Assembly (NCBI GenBank): GCA_026003175.1
Contig: BPGT01000002.1
Span: 434,001 to 498,000, forward strand
Direction of reading: 5' to 3'
DNA: 64,000 bases
Origin: Armatimonadota bacterium
GTDB lineage: Bacteria > Armatimonadota > HRBIN16
The notes under the pieces: model-generated
Database searches by the model: none
Seen by the model: only the letters and a program-made list of their open reading frames with translations
What the model was told of the DNA's origin: nothing
Shown: positions 43,528-51,643 of the stretch, piece after piece
Layout: the number at the start of each line of letters is the position of its first letter
How positions within the stretch are numbered: position 1 is the stretch's first letter
Made by a program: the position numbers and the translations under genes

Positions 43528-44612
43528 GCTGGCAGGGTATCCTCGCCTGCGGATACTACGGTTTCGCGAACCTGGGCGATGAGGCGGTTCTGGCAGGGCT
43601 GAAGTATGGCTTGCAGCAGGCGGGGTATACCGCTGCGCTGACCGTGCTGAGCGCAGACACGGTGTACACGCAGCGCGAGCACTGCCTCCCGGCTATCCCG
43701 CGCACCGACTTGCGGGCGGTATGGCGGGCGATGCGCCGGGCGCGGGTGTTCGTGCTGGGGGGAGGGAGCTTGATTCAAGATGTCACCAGCGCGCGTTCCG
43801 TCGTCTATTACCTGGGGGTGCACGCGCTGGCACGATGGGCAGGTTGTCGCATGGCATGGGTAGGGCAGGGAATCGGTCCCCTGCGACGAGGCTGGGTGCG
43901 ATGGTGGACGGCGCGGGCGGCGCGCCAGGCAGAATCTGTGGTGGTGCGCGACCCAGCTTCTGCGGAGCTGTTACGGGCGATCGGGGTGGAATGGGTGCAG
44001 GTGGGGGCAGACCTTTCCTTCCTGTTGCCCGAAGCCGATATAGAAAACGGGTGGAGAGTTTTGCAACAATTCGGCGTCGAAAAAGGTGAGACGTTGCTTG
44101 CGATGGCGCCTCGCCGATGGGCAGGTGCGCAGGCATCGCCGGCGGCGATTTTTCAGTCGCTTACCCGGTACGCCGTGCGGCGGTGGCAAGCGAGAATATT
44201 GTTGCTGCCCATGCAGGCATCATGCGACGGTGAACTGGTAGAGGAGATAGCAACAGGTGTGCCCGAAGCGGTAGTGCTCCGTATGCCCCTGTCGGTGCGG
44301 GAGGTAAAAGATGTACTCGCCTGCTGTCGGGCGGTGATAGGCGTTCGTCTGCACGCGTTGATGCTGGCAGCGGCATCGGGCGTGCCCGCCTTAGCGATCA
44401 GTTACGACCCGAAGGTGCGCGCCTTCTGGGAGCCGATTGAACCGAAATACATTGTGGATGTAGCGAATGTGGACGAGCCTTTGCTTGAGCAATACCTCGC
44501 CGAGATATGGGAACAACAGCACACGTTGCGCGAGCGAGTGAAAGCGTACGCTGCCCAGCAGCGTGCGCTGGCATGGCGTAATATCGATGCGCTAGTCGGG
44601 CTGGCTTCGTGA
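43524..44612 (+). CDS. csaB: Polysaccharide pyruvyl transferase CsaB
   Basis: The 362-residue enzyme adds pyruvate ketals from PEP to sugars of a cell-wall polymer, often the ligand of S-layer SLH domains. Motifs include LACGYYGFANLGDEAVLAGL at the start, VFVLGGGSLIQDVTSA near residue 75, WVGQGIGPLRR, and the C-terminal GVRLHALMLAAASGVPALAI. The ATG overlaps the upstream DUF5693 stop, a typical pairing. A large outer-membrane beta-barrel gene follows 13 bases on. No SLH domain is seen in this window. Confidence 0.9.
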   Translation: MSWQGILACGYYGFANLGDEAVLAGLKYGLQQAGYTAALTVLSADTVYTQREHCLPAIPRTDLRAVWRAMRRARVFVLGGGSLIQDVTSARSVVYYLGVHALARWAGCRMAWVGQGIGPLRRGWVRWWTARAARQAESVVVRDPASAELLRAIGVEWVQVGADLSFLLPEADIENGWRVLQQFGVEKGETLLAMAPRRWAGAQASPAAIFQSLTRYAVRRWQARILLLPMQASCDGELVEEIATGVPEAVVLRMPLSVREVKDVLACCRAVIGVRLHALMLAAASGVPALAISYDPKVRAFWEPIEPKYIVDVANVDEPLLEQYLAEIWEQQHTLRERVKAYAAQQRALAWRNIDALVGLAS

Positions 44613-44625
44613 GGTAGGCAGGGCG

Positions 44626-47529
44626 ATGCAACGACTGACCGTGCTGAGCGTTCTGTGGTTGTGGGCATCGGCGGTTTGCCTGGCTTTTCCGCTGGACGAG
44701 CCGCCTGCGCAGATTTCGGCGGACCAGGTGCGCGAGGCGTTACAGCCCTCTCTGTTCAATAAACGGCTCAAGCCCAGCCGGATAGAGGAGTTGCTGCGTA
44801 CGCCTGCTGAAAACAAATCGCCCGCACCGCCGCAGCCTGCCAATCGTCCCACGCCGACGCCGCCACAGGAGGAGCCGAAACAGTCTACCATCACCGTGCA
44901 GCGCAAACCGGTGGAAAATGCGCGCCGCTCTAAAGACCCCTTCCGCGCCCTCTCGGAGGAGTTCAACCGCAAAATACAGCTGAGCGGCAGCAAGAAAATC
45001 GGCTTCCACATCGCCAGGGTCAGCGGCGACCGCAGCGCCTACAGCGATTCCTACTATTTTGGGCAAGGGGGACGACCGGTTACCGACTTCACCGAGCTCT
45101 CCATCATCGGCACGAAGGTGTTTGACCTGTTCAACTTCAACTGGCGTTTGACCAACACCCCCTTCGGCACCCCGCAGGACAGGCGGTTTTCTATCAACTA
45201 TGAGCGAGGGGGCACGCGCATCGACCTAGGCGACATCACCGCCGCGCTGGGTGGCAACGAGCTGGTATCGTTCAACAAGACGCTGCGCGGCATACACGTC
45301 AGCACGCGCCTGAGCCGCTCGTTCCCGATGAAGGTGAGCGGAATCTACAGCGAGACGCGCGCCACTGCCCGCACCAGCGTCATCTACGGCAACGATAGCG
45401 GTGGACCCTACTACCTGAACGCCAGCCAGATACTGGACGGCTCCGAACGGGTACGCGTAGACGGGCGCGAGATGGTGCGCGGCAAGGACTACGAGATAGA
45501 TTATTTCACCGGACTGTTGAACTTCAAAGAAGGCATCATTATCCCGCGCACCTCCACCATTGTGGTCAGCTTTGAGGCAGAAGGTTATAACGAGCCTTCC
45601 GGCAAACTGACCGGCTGGCGGGTGGAGGCACCCCTCGGCTCGCTGAATCTGGGCGTGATTGCCCTGCGTCAGGACAGTCGTTCCTCTACGGGCTTGCGCA
45701 CCAAGACCGAGCGGTTCTACGGCTACGGCAACCCGCTGTCGCCTTACGAGCTGCAGTATCCGGTGGAGCCGGGTAGTGCGGTCATCGCCACGGTGGATGG
45801 CGTGCCCCAGCAGCAGGGCACCAAGCGTGGCGAGGGCGACTTCTACGTAGACCCCGACATCCCGTACCGCGTGTACTTCAACCGTGCGATACCCGCCACC
45901 AGTATTATTAGCATCACCTACGTGCCGCGCCTCACGGGCAACGCCATGCTGGGTTCGCGGCGCGTGATGGGCTACGACCTGAACTGGCAGCTGGGCAAGC
46001 TGGGTAGTATCGGCTTCTATGCAGCACGCAGCAGCGCGCAGCGGGGTGCCAGCACGCAAGAAGGGCAGGGCAAGATGCTCAACGCCACGCTGAATCTGGG
46101 CGCTTTTCGCTGGACGACGTCGTGGCGCGATATCGACCCCGATTTCGTGACCGTGGAGAGCGTGGGCTTCCGAAGACAGGAGAAGGGCTACAGCCATACC
46201 CTCGAATACGTGGGCAGTCAACAGTTCAACGCCCGCCTGACCATTGACCGCATGCAGGTTCCCGACTATATCGGCAGTTATCTCGGAGGCTCACAGCGCA
46301 CGGGCAGCGCGTCGGTCAACAACACCTCCTTCGACGCGACGCTGAACCTGCCGAAGGCACCGCAGGTGAGGGTGTCCTGGCTCAAGCAGCGCAACCATTC
46401 GGGCAGCTACGGCTCCAGCGAAAACCAGAGCCGGAACATCAGCTTGACGCACAAGCTGGGCAGTGTATCGCTCAGTCTGGACCTGCTCAGCACCAGCGCC
46501 AGCAGCGTCAGCACCTTCACCACCGGAGGCAACACCACTACCAACACCTACGACAGCTCCAGCGATACCCTGCGCCTGACCTGGAGCTGGAGCCAGAGCG
46601 ACCGTCTGGCGTTTAACGGCGTGCTGGCGCGCGGACGTACCCGTTCATCGGGCAGCAGCAACAACGCGCAGGATATCAGCATCGGCGTGAGGTGGCTGCC
46701 GCTCAAGACGCTGAACATCAATTACCAGTATGCGGTGCGCGATTCGGGCACGATCTCCAGCACGGGCGGTTATCTGGGAGGCAATTTGGGCGGTTCGTTC
46801 ATCGGCCCGGGAGGCTACCAGTCGGGCTGGGGAGTGGGTTACGGCGCGGGAGGCAACTATAGCGGCGGCTACTACAACCCCATCACCAGTGGGCTGACAT
46901 ACTCCAGCATCGGCGTGAAGAACCGCTCGCACAACCTGACGGTCAGTTACACCCCAAACGACAACCTGTCGGTGGACGTGGGCTGGATGCAGCAGCTGAG
47001 CGCAGGAGACAACCTCACCAACACCGACATGCAGGGATTGAACTTTGGCGTGAACTACCGCCTGTCGGACAAGACCAGCGTCGCGCTGAACTACACGCGC
47101 CAGAACGTGAACTACGTGGGCGCCAGCGACGGCGCGAAGACCGACATCCTCTACTTCACCCTGCGCACCGAGCTCACGCGCAAGCTGATATTGAACCTGC
47201 AGGCGCAACGGATGAACTCCTCCAGCCTGTTCAGCTTCGGCGGCAGCGGACAGCGACAGGACCAGAAGATGCTGGCGTACTCGTTGCGGTTAGAGTATCC
47301 CTTCGCTCCCCGCCAGAGCGCGTTCCTGGAGCATCGCTTCTCGGACGTGCAGGGCTTCTTCGGCAGCGTGGACCGCGACAGTGCGCTGGGCTACGAGTAT
47401 GAAATCAACCGCTACCTGGCTTTTACGCTCAGCATCCGCCTGCAGGAGCGATCCAACCGCGACTCCCAGTATGCCAATTACAACTACAAAGCGTTTACCC
47501 TCGATGCGGACATCAGCGCACGGTTCTGA
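44626..47529 (+). CDS. Large outer-membrane beta-barrel protein
   Basis: The 967-residue protein has a signal peptide (TVLSVLWLWASAVCLAF) and a Pro-rich linker (PAPPQPANRPTPTPPQ) with basic residues. Many alternating beta strands follow from about residue 130 to the end (e.g. NFNWRLTNTPFGTPQDRRFS). The last residue is Phe after the pattern TLDADISARF, the usual C-terminal signal for BAM-dependent outer-membrane insertion. Around residue 715-760 is a Gly-rich insert (GGYLGGNLGGSFIGPGG). It supports a diderm envelope. It probably follows csaB in one transcript. Function unknown, perhaps a porin or export channel. Confidence 0.75.
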   Translation: MQRLTVLSVLWLWASAVCLAFPLDEPPAQISADQVREALQPSLFNKRLKPSRIEELLRTPAENKSPAPPQPANRPTPTPPQEEPKQSTITVQRKPVENARRSKDPFRALSEEFNRKIQLSGSKKIGFHIARVSGDRSAYSDSYYFGQGGRPVTDFTELSIIGTKVFDLFNFNWRLTNTPFGTPQDRRFSINYERGGTRIDLGDITAALGGNELVSFNKTLRGIHVSTRLSRSFPMKVSGIYSETRATARTSVIYGNDSGGPYYLNASQILDGSERVRVDGREMVRGKDYEIDYFTGLLNFKEGIIIPRTSTIVVSFEAEGYNEPSGKLTGWRVEAPLGSLNLGVIALRQDSRSSTGLRTKTERFYGYGNPLSPYELQYPVEPGSAVIATVDGVPQQQGTKRGEGDFYVDPDIPYRVYFNRAIPATSIISITYVPRLTGNAMLGSRRVMGYDLNWQLGKLGSIGFYAARSSAQRGASTQEGQGKMLNATLNLGAFRWTTSWRDIDPDFVTVESVGFRRQEKGYSHTLEYVGSQQFNARLTIDRMQVPDYIGSYLGGSQRTGSASVNNTSFDATLNLPKAPQVRVSWLKQRNHSGSYGSSENQSRNISLTHKLGSVSLSLDLLSTSASSVSTFTTGGNTTTNTYDSSSDTLRLTWSWSQSDRLAFNGVLARGRTRSSGSSNNAQDISIGVRWLPLKTLNINYQYAVRDSGTISSTGGYLGGNLGGSFIGPGGYQSGWGVGYGAGGNYSGGYYNPITSGLTYSSIGVKNRSHNLTVSYTPNDNLSVDVGWMQQLSAGDNLTNTDMQGLNFGVNYRLSDKTSVALNYTRQNVNYVGASDGAKTDILYFTLRTELTRKLILNLQAQRMNSSSLFSFGGSGQRQDQKMLAYSLRLEYPFAPRQSAFLEHRFSDVQGFFGSVDRDSALGYEYEINRYLAFTLSIRLQERSNRDSQYANYNYKAFTLDADISARF

Positions 47530-47545
47530 GCGGTTGCCTTTTTGT

Positions 47546-47608
47546 CGCCAGCGAGTCGTCTACCCCCGATTCGGTATTTCCACGAAGGAGGTAGACGACT
47601 CTTTGGCG
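47546..47608 (+). terminator. Long inverted repeat after the beta-barrel gene
   Basis: Arms of 19 bases (CGCCAGCGAGTCGTCTACC at 47546-47564, and its near-complement at 47590-47608) pair at 17 positions around a 25-base loop. It lies 16 bases after the stop and before the CRISPR leader. There is no T-run; it may be a factor-dependent terminator or an interspersed repeat. Confidence 0.45.
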
Positions 47609-47648
47609 TAGCTACACAAAAAAATTCGCGCCGATGCACCCCAAAGGC

Positions 47649-47677
47649 TTGCATTTTTGCGGGGATGGTGGTATAAT
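47649..47677 (+). promoter_or_regulatory. CRISPR leader promoter
   Basis: TTGCAT at 47649-47654 and a perfect TATAAT at 47672-47677 are 17 bases apart, facing the array. Transcription would begin near 47684, about 75 bases before the first repeat. The stretch 47700-47757 is AT-rich, as in leaders. Confidence 0.7.
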
Positions 47678-47757
47678 GGTGGCAAAGCAGGGCGGTTTCC
47701 AGCGGGTGTTCCTTGACAACCAGTTTAATTTTCTCATCAAACGACAAAAACTGTTTG

Positions 47758-50244
47758 GTTACGAGCCTACCTATAAGGGATTGAAACAGTCATTGAAATT
47801 CACGAACATCGGAAGCCGGTACGTTACGAGCCTACCTATAAGGGATTGAAACCACCCCTTCGTGGGGAGAGAGCAACCAATGCGACCTTCGTTACGAGCC
47901 TACCTATAAGGGATTGAAACGCATACGGCTTCTACCGAAGCAGCCTCTACGACGCAGGTTACGAGCCTACCTATAAGGGATTGAAACCACAGTTCCAGAT
48001 GCTACTGCGGGAACATGCGGATAGTTACGAGCCTACCTATAAGGGATTGAAACGGTCCAGGCAAATTGTATACGCCATCCGGTCTGCAGGTTACGAGCCT
48101 ACCTATAAGGGATTGAAACCTCAGATTCTCCTGCTCCCGGATTCTCCTGCTCTTAGTTACGAGCCTACCTATAAGGGATTGAAACTGGTGGTCGGTACGG
48201 TGCTGGCGACACTGCCAGTCACGTTACGAGCCTACCTATAAGGGATTGAAACGCTGGGGTAGCGAAGTGTATATCGCCGATGCACCGCGTTACGAGCCTA
48301 CCTATAAGGGATTGAAACGTGAGACGCGCTGGTAATGCGAACCTCTACAACCTCGTTACGAGCCTACCTATAAGGGATTGAAACGGAGACCGCCCATACG
48401 GTGAAGTATGGTCATTGATAGTTACGAGCCTACCTATAAGGGATTGAAACATCCCTGGCAGTTGGAGGAACTCCCTCATGGTCATCGTTACGAGCCTACC
48501 TATAAGGGATTGAAACATACCATCAAAGCTTGCATCTTTGACGGAATCAGCAGTTACGAGCCTACCTATAAGGGATTGAAACCAGTACTCAGGTCTCATC
48601 TTTTGCCCTCCGTATAAAGTTACGAGCCTACCTATAAGGGATTGAAACTTGCGCATTGTGTACTTCGACCGCTTCCAGCAACGGGTTACGAGCCTACCTA
48701 TAAGGGATTGAAACTTCGATGTCCTGTTCCGTGACGCTAAGCCCCTTGTCGGTTACGAGCCTACCTATAAGGGATTGAAACTGTTGGTATCGCCTCCATC
48801 CCATGCTACGGTCAGGGTTACGAGCCTACCTATAAGGGATTGAAACATGTGTGTGAGAGTGCTTAGCCGTTCCTCCAGCCACGTTACGAGCCTACCTATA
48901 AGGGATTGAAACGTCAGAAGCCAGTTCCATGCGTCCCCACCCACGCGCAAGTTACGAGCCTACCTATAAGGGATTGAAACGCAGGGAGTCGGGTACGCGG
49001 GTGGAGTAGAACTCGGCGTTACGAGCCTACCTATAAGGGATTGAAACGGTGGGAGCAGGGCGGAGCGAAAGGTTCGTGCGGACGTTACGAGCCTACCTAT
49101 AAGGGATTGAAACGAAGAATAATTTAAAAACATATTTCTAGCAAACACAGTTACGAGCCTACCTATAAGGGATTGAAACCGAACTCCTCGTCCGGCTCTT
49201 CCAAATCGGGCTCCTCGTTACGAGCCTACCTATAAGGGATTGAAACGCAAATGGTGCAGATAGCGGTCATTGGTTGTGGCGAAGTTACGAGCCTACCTAT
49301 AAGGGATTGAAACCGACCGGCTCCACAAAGGGATTGAGTCTGGTAGCGTCGTTACGAGCCTACCTATAAAGGATTGAAACGGAAGATGATGTGTTCGGTA
49401 TCCTCACTGAATTGACGGTTACGAGCCTACCTATAAGGGATTGAAACGCGCGAGAATCTGCTTCAAGTGCCAGTTCGGAGAAGAGTTACGAGCCTACCTA
49501 TAAGGGATTGAAACGACGTGGAATTTCTCACTGATGATGAGTTGATAGAAGTTACGAGCCTACCTATAAGGGATTGAAACGACGACTACCTGCTCCAGTA
49601 TGGGCTGTTCCGGTTCGTTACGAGCCTACCTATAAGGGATTGAAACCATGATTACCAGCGCGTCTTTACTGGGGACAGGGATTGTTACGAGCCTACCTAT
49701 AAGGGATTGAAACCCAGACCGGTCACCAGCGTCCGCACCTGCTTCGGAAGTTACGAGCCTACCTATAAGGGATTGAAACGTCTGCTCCAGAAAAGCAGAC
49801 AGGGGCGGGACAATGATAGGTTACGAGCCTACCTATAAGGGATTGAAACGCTGCGAGTTCGCGCTCTCCAGTGCTGCCAGCCCGTTACGAGCCTACCTAT
49901 AAGGGATTGAAACGCAGCCCGACCGTCTCGTGGGTCGGCAGCGTGCCGGTTACGAGCCTACCTATAAGGGATTGAAACGTTTGCCGTTTTCGTAGGTAAG
50001 CATCTTCTCACCTCCGGTTACGAGCCTACCTATAAGGGATTGAAACTAACCCCAGAAGCTTCCCATGCCAAATCACCTGAGGGTTACGAGCCTACCTATA
50101 AGGGATTGAAACTAACCCCAGAAGCTTCCCATGCCAAATCACCTGAGGGTTACGAGCCTACCTATAAGGGATTGAAACTAACCCCAGAAGCTTCCCATGC
50201 CAAATCACCTGAGGGTTACGAGCCTACCTATAAGGGATTGAAAC
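47758..50244 (+). CRISPR. CRISPR array, 38 repeats of 30 bp, 37 spacers
   Basis: The repeat begins GTTACGAGCCTACC and ends TATAAGGGATTGAAAC (30 bases). Thirty-seven of the 38 copies appear identical; the copy at 49351 has TATAAAGG. Spacers are about 35-40 bases. The ATTGAAAC end gives the usual 8-base crRNA tag and, with the promoter, shows rightward transcription. The last three spacers (50047, 50113, 50179) are identical. The repeat has no strong hairpin. A type III-B operon lies 1.4 kb downstream, but no cas1, cas2 or cas6 is in the window, so processing and adaptation must come from elsewhere. Confidence 0.99.
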
Positions 50245-50348
50245 GATGATATGCTCTCCGTCTCTGCATCGTGTGGAAGCAGGTAAGCTGTCAGAACTTT
50301 TTCTGAAGATGCTGGTGTAGTACTTTGTCAGGCCTGTTTCTTAAGACA

Positions 50349-50484
50349 TTAGTGTTGTCCCAGCGATTGAAAATCGCGGGCAACAGGGGCACGAAACCTG
50401 CTTGCGCAGGTTATCAAACCCCGAAGGGGGTTTTGTGGTTGTTGCCCGCGACTTCCAGTCGCCGGGTGGTCTATAACAGTTAGA
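50349..50484. repeat. Large imperfect palindrome (REP/BIME-like)
   Basis: The left arm holds GCGATTGAAAATCGCGGGCAACA pieces (short hairpin GCGATT/AATCGC, then GCGGGCAACA). The right arm holds TGTTGCCCGCGACTTCCAGTC and ends GTGGTCTATAACA. The arms are inverted near-copies. Between them are hairpins AACCTG/CAGGTT and AACCCC/GGGGTT. The right arm recurs at 3-34. The shape is typical of REP pairs moved by REP-associated transposases. Confidence 0.6.
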
Positions 50485-50548
50485 GCACCACATGGGATGC
50501 AGTCAAAAACTGGTTCCTCATCACTCCCGCTGTGCCTGGTTGGTCAAC

Positions 50549-50640
50549 CTCACCCCCGTCCCCTCTCCTACGAGGAGAGGGGCGCAGGCGCGTATTCCCC
50601 CTTCCCTCGCAGGGAAGGGGGCAGGGGGGTTAGGTTGACG
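50549..50640. repeat. Two-hairpin palindromic repeat, one unit
   Basis: One unit of the family seen at 19411 and 35172: CCCCTCTCCTACGAGGAGAG(GGG), a spacer, then CCCCCTTCCC/GGGAAGGGGG and CAGGGGGGTTAGGTTG. Confidence 0.8.
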
Positions 50641-50680
50641 CATCCTCTCACCATCACACATACAGCCCTGGTGCACGCTG

Positions 50681-50908
50681 AGTACTTTGTCAAACGTGAA
50701 TCTTCGCTCTGATACTCTGGAGGGTGAACCACTCGGTGAGCCGAACATCACATCCACAACGGTTCGGCAGGAGCCTCGCCTTCCAGAAGGTTGAGCAGCC
50801 AGCGCAGGCTGGCTTTGTTTGCAAGGGAACGGCTCTAGCCGTGAATGCCAACACCATCGGCTCGGCAGGAGCCTCGCCCTCCAGAAGATGGAGCTTTGAC
50901 AAAGTACT
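50681..50908. mobile_element. Candidate 228-bp MITE with AGTACTTTGTCAAA ends
   Basis: AGTACTTTGTCAAA begins at 50681, and its inverted form (TGACAAAGTACT, preceded by T) ends at 50908. A third copy (AGTACTTTGTCA) lies at 50319-50330. Twelve to thirteen bases match. The interior holds two copies of the GGCTCGGCAGGAGCC repeat and no gene. It could be a non-autonomous element, or the 50319-50908 span could be a decayed insertion sequence. Confidence 0.4.
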
Positions 50909-50926
50909 GGTTGGGCAGCCGAAGCG

Positions 50927-50956
50927 GTTACAAGCCCGCCTGTAAGGGATGGGAAC
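50927..50956 (+). repeat. Isolated degenerate copy of the array repeat
   Basis: Thirty bases starting GTTACAAGCCCGCC and ending GGGATGGGAAC match the array repeat at 24 of 30 positions in the same orientation. It is about 680 bases downstream of the last array repeat, just after the candidate MITE. Confidence 0.7.
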
Positions 50957-51300
50957 GATGTATCGGGGCTGGGTCACTGGCTCCGATTTTTTGTTTCTGG
51001 TGAACCGGGATGTGAGGTGGAGGCTGTGCGGTAAGGTGGAGAAGTGAATGCGCCGCGTCACGGCTCGCCAGGACGCGCAGAGGAAAACCCTCATCCCCCT
51101 GCCCCGTCTCCCGGCGGGAGATGGAGAGCAAAAGGACAGTTCGTCTCGACGTCTGTGCGTATGCGCTCACGGACGGTGGCACACGCAGACAGCCCGCGTA
51201 GAGCCTCGCGTCCCCTGCAACACCTCCCGCACCGCAACTTTTCGCCACTTGTAGTGTCTGTATAGATGACACGATGCCGGGCAAAAGGAAGGTGCTCCCT

Positions 51301-51477
51301 ATGGCAAATGACCACTCTGGCGGTGCGTGCTCGTCCTGTCTGGGGTGTCTGGGCTGTCTGGTGTTGCTGGCGATACTGGTGCCGGCGATACCCGCCCTGC
51401 TGGTCGGGGGGCTGGTGTTTCTGTTTGTGCTCGGCATCCTGTCCGCCATCTGGAACCAGATGTTTAGCACTCGGTAA
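51301..51477 (+). CDS. Small Cys-rich single-pass membrane protein
   Basis: The 58-residue protein starts MANDHSGGACSSCLGCLGCL, with four Cys at spacings of three, and continues into a hydrophobic stretch (VLLAILVPAIPALLVGGLVF) and a short polar tail. AAGGAAGGTG lies upstream of the ATG at 51301; a start at 51274 is possible. The Cys could be a lipid- or metal-binding site. It lies between the array and the cmr genes on the same strand. Type III systems often have membrane accessory proteins, but a link is not shown. Confidence 0.55.
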   Translation: MANDHSGGACSSCLGCLGCLVLLAILVPAIPALLVGGLVFLFVLGILSAIWNQMFSTR

Positions 51478-51554
51478 CCACACATTTTTTCTCAAATCTG
51501 CGTGGGAATGCAGGAAACCGTTGTGCTGTGTCAAATCGACAAACAACATCTTGT

Positions 51555-51593
51555 GCTGCCGCCGTTCAGAGCGCGTGGCAGTCACCTCTTGAT
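51555..51593 (+). other. fliO-matching, spacer-sized segment beside a solitary repeat
   Basis: Thirty-nine bases match 61871-61909, inside the fliO gene, in the same plus-strand orientation. Bases 51555-51583 are identical, then mismatches occur only at 51584 and 51587. fliO is on the minus strand, so a rightward transcript here is antisense to fliO mRNA, over codons for IKWGLPRALNGGS. It ends one base before the 37-base repeat. No repeat is seen on its other side. Confidence 0.75.
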
Positions 51594-51594
51594 C

Positions 51595-51631
51595 GTTGCA
51601 TCCGTCCTAACGGACGGGTGAGGATTGAAAC
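51595..51631 (+). repeat. Solitary 37-nt CRISPR-like repeat in the cmr1 leader
   Basis: It starts GTTGCATCCGTCC and ends GGTGAGGATTGAAAC. The inner hairpin is CCGTCC (51602-51607), loop TAAC, GGACGG (51612-51617). Length, hairpin and the ATTGAAAC tag are typical of repeats processed by Cas6. It differs from the array repeat except for the last ten bases (GGATTGAAAC). The cmr1 ribosome site GGAGG follows at 51633. Confidence 0.75.
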
Positions 51632-51643
51632 CGGAGGAAGTCG

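Larger units (their letters stand above)
50245..51300. other. Repeat-rich stretch between array and cmr region
   Basis: No convincing gene is seen in these 1056 bases. They hold, in order, a large REP-like palindrome, one two-hairpin repeat unit, a possible 228-base MITE with two GGCTCGGCAGGAGCC repeats inside, a degenerate CRISPR repeat, and about 300 bases with no recognised content. Frames here lack start signals and overlap the repeats. Confidence 0.7.

Noticed and set aside
45226-46221. Long leftward frame of 331 codons
   Set aside because: It is antisense to the beta-barrel gene, has a composition unlike neighbours and no start signal.
47713-47741. TTGACA at 47713 as the CRISPR leader promoter
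   Set aside because: The matching -10 is poor (ATCAAA), while TATAAT at 47672 with TTGCAT is a better pair.
47981-50249. Open frames with repeated YEPTYKGLK or FQSLIGRLVT motifs
   Set aside because: They are translations of the 30-base CRISPR repeat and its spacers, not proteins.
51521-51549. Promoter directly before the fliO-matching segment
   Set aside because: TTGTGC and CAACAT at 17-base spacing are a weak match; it is not strong enough to list as a feature.
50690-51585. Leftward frames of 130-185 codons in the gap before cmr1
   Set aside because: They overlap repeats and the small Cys-rich gene, lack ribosome sites and show no recognisable domain.
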